From assembly GCA_020846105.1 (NCBI GenBank), contig JADLEN010000138.1:1-8450 (forward strand): DNA of 8,450 bases, read 5' to 3'. The stretch is from Chitinophagaceae bacterium. Lineage in GTDB: Bacteria > Bacteroidota > Bacteroidia > Chitinophagales > Chitinophagaceae. The notes below the pieces were generated by a model, which did no database searches, had not been told where the DNA came from, and saw only the letters and a program-made list of their open reading frames with translations. The translations under genes and the position numbers were made by a program. This document shows, piece after piece, positions 7,852 to 8,450 of this stretch; positions within the stretch are counted from its first letter, which is position 1, and every line of letters begins with the position of its first letter.

Positions 7852-8159
7852 TTGTGCCCTTGGTGGGAAATTTTGTGTTTTACAGGCGCAGTAATGGCAT
7901 ATATGGCTAAAACAATGCCTATAAGGTATTTTCTTAGATAAGCTTTATAATAGGTGCAAAAGTATTTTACTTTAAATTATTATGAAATGTGAATGGGGAA
8001 AGGTAATTTGCGTGGTGAAAGGTATAGGCGCTTAACCTTTATGGCTTCAATCGGTTTTTTGAAACTATATTTGGAAAAAATAATAGCAAATGCTATTGGC
8101 ATTTATGGCTGGTATAAGGAAGTTATGCCTCATTGTAAAAGAAAACCATCAAGACAAAA
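7852..8159. other. AT-rich intergenic stretch, no supported gene
   Basis: The sequence becomes AT-rich after the repeat array. A 62-codon frame (7993-8181, plus) is the only open frame of note; it overlaps the start of the next gene, has no recognisable motif and is probably chance. A perfect 6-bp stem with 4-nt loop, AATAGC/GCTATT (8082-8087 with 8092-8097), lies inside the longer imperfect inverted repeat listed separately. No tRNA, riboswitch or clear promoter was recognised. Confidence 0.5.
8030..8128. repeat. Imperfect inverted repeat resembling an integron attC site (weak)
   Basis: GCTTAAC (8030-8036) fits RYYYAAC, and GTTATGC (8122-8128) fits GTTRRRY at 6 of 7 positions. The two are complementary at 6 of 7 bases and bound a 99-nt segment with an internal AATAGC/GCTATT hairpin and some partial pairing near the ends. 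Length and end motifs are within the attC range, and a small gene with different codon use follows. No integrase gene or second site is visible, so a chance palindrome in AT-rich DNA is quite possible. Confidence 0.2.
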
Positions 8160-8450
8160 ATGGAAACAAAAAAGAATTTAAAGACTTGCAAAAATGGACA
8201 TCAGTTCTTCAAAAGTTCAGACTGCCCGACATGCCCCATTTGTGAAGAAGAACGAAAACCGAAAGACAATTTTCTTTCAGTACTTGGAGCACCAGCAAGA
8301 CGGGCATTGGAAAATAACGGAATAAGCACCTTGGAACAACTTTCGGAGTATAGTGAAAAAGAAGTGCTAAACTTCCACGGAATGGGGAAAAGCACAATAC
8401 CTATATTACACAAACTACTTGCAGAAAAAAAGTTTTCATTTAAGTTGCAA
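8160..8450 (+). CDS. Zinc-finger plus RNA polymerase alpha-CTD-like (helix-hairpin-helix) small protein, 3' end outside window
   Basis: 97 codons from ATG 8160, still open at the window edge; proteins of this type are about 95-105 residues, so only a few codons are probably missing. Residues 10-28 form a likely zinc-binding knuckle: C10, H14, C22, C25 and C28 in KTCKNGHQFFKSSDCPTCP. Residues about 38-95 resemble the RNA polymerase alpha C-terminal domain: LGAPARRALENNGISTLEQL, then SEKEVLNFHGMGKSTIPIL, which carries the G-x-G-K helix-hairpin-helix turn. Stand-alone proteins with this layout occur widely in bacteria, often among accessory genes; their function is not established, though nucleic-acid or polymerase contact is plausible. 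Codon use differs from upstream genes: Gly is GGA or GGG only and Arg includes CGA, CGG and AGA, whereas pdxJ favours GGC and CGC. This suggests separate acquisition. Confidence 0.85.
   Translation, partial: METKKNLKTCKNGHQFFKSSDCPTCPICEEERKPKDNFLSVLGAPARRALENNGISTLEQLSEYSEKEVLNFHGMGKSTIPILHKLLAEKKFSFKLQ

Noticed and set aside
7472..7894. Heptapeptide-repeat proteins (minus 7744-7472; plus 7616-7894 and 7726-7941)
   Set aside because: Open frames arise on both strands only because the 21-nt period is a multiple of three. They overlap one another, extend into unrelated flanks and lack start context or known domains. Transcript or peptide data could revive one of them.
7993..8181. 62-codon plus-strand frame before the last gene
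   Set aside because: It overlaps the zinc-finger/alpha-CTD-like gene by 22 nt in another frame, has a basic, motif-free sequence and lies across the inverted repeat. A chance frame is more likely.
8201..8413. Minus-strand frames at the right end (8201-8413, 8209-8397)
   Set aside because: They are antisense to the clearly coding zinc-finger/alpha-CTD-like gene.

Overview
The window looks like a chromosomal segment from a member of the Bacteroidota, probably close to Chitinophagaceae/Sphingobacteriia. This is an inference from four things: start codons without Shine-Dalgarno sequences, several matches to the Bacteroidota -7 element (TAnnTTTG), a LigA with the longer N-terminus common in that phylum, and a Bacteroidota-style lipoprotein and outer-membrane protein. 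Base composition is uneven. The pdxJ-to-PLP-enzyme stretch is comparatively GC-rich at third codon positions, while the last ~550 bases are AT-rich with different codon choice.

Layout. Positions 1-1939 (minus) carry ligA, NAD+-dependent DNA ligase, running off the left edge. Its frame is intact except for one in-frame TAG just before the catalytic lysine motif. Divergent from it (2051-2554, plus) is a small two-TM protein with a bacterial PH-like domain. That gene converges with a predicted outer-membrane beta-barrel gene (2556-3314, minus), and both stop codons sit inside one terminator-like hairpin. A lipoprotein of unknown function follows (3441-4121, plus).

A compact plus-strand cluster comes next: pdxJ (4210-4932, pyridoxine 5'-phosphate synthase), a HigA-like XRE regulator only 2 nt downstream (4935-5231), and a 611-residue Cys/Met-metabolism PLP-dependent enzyme (5301-7136). 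A maker of the PLP precursor therefore lies next to a PLP consumer, with an antitoxin-like DNA-binding protein between them that has no visible toxin partner.

From 7137 to 8159 there is about 1 kb without a convincing gene. It holds a T-tract, a GC-rich hairpin-bearing stretch, a 13-unit tandem array with a 21-nt period (7579-7851), and an AT-rich stretch ending in an imperfect inverted repeat (8030-8128). The window closes with a small zinc-finger/RNA polymerase alpha-CTD-like protein (8160 to the right edge), probably cut only a few codons before its end.

The observations most worth following are the ligA nonsense codon, the enlarged and possibly internally duplicated PLP enzyme in its pdxJ/HigA-like setting, and the mosaic 21-nt repeat array.
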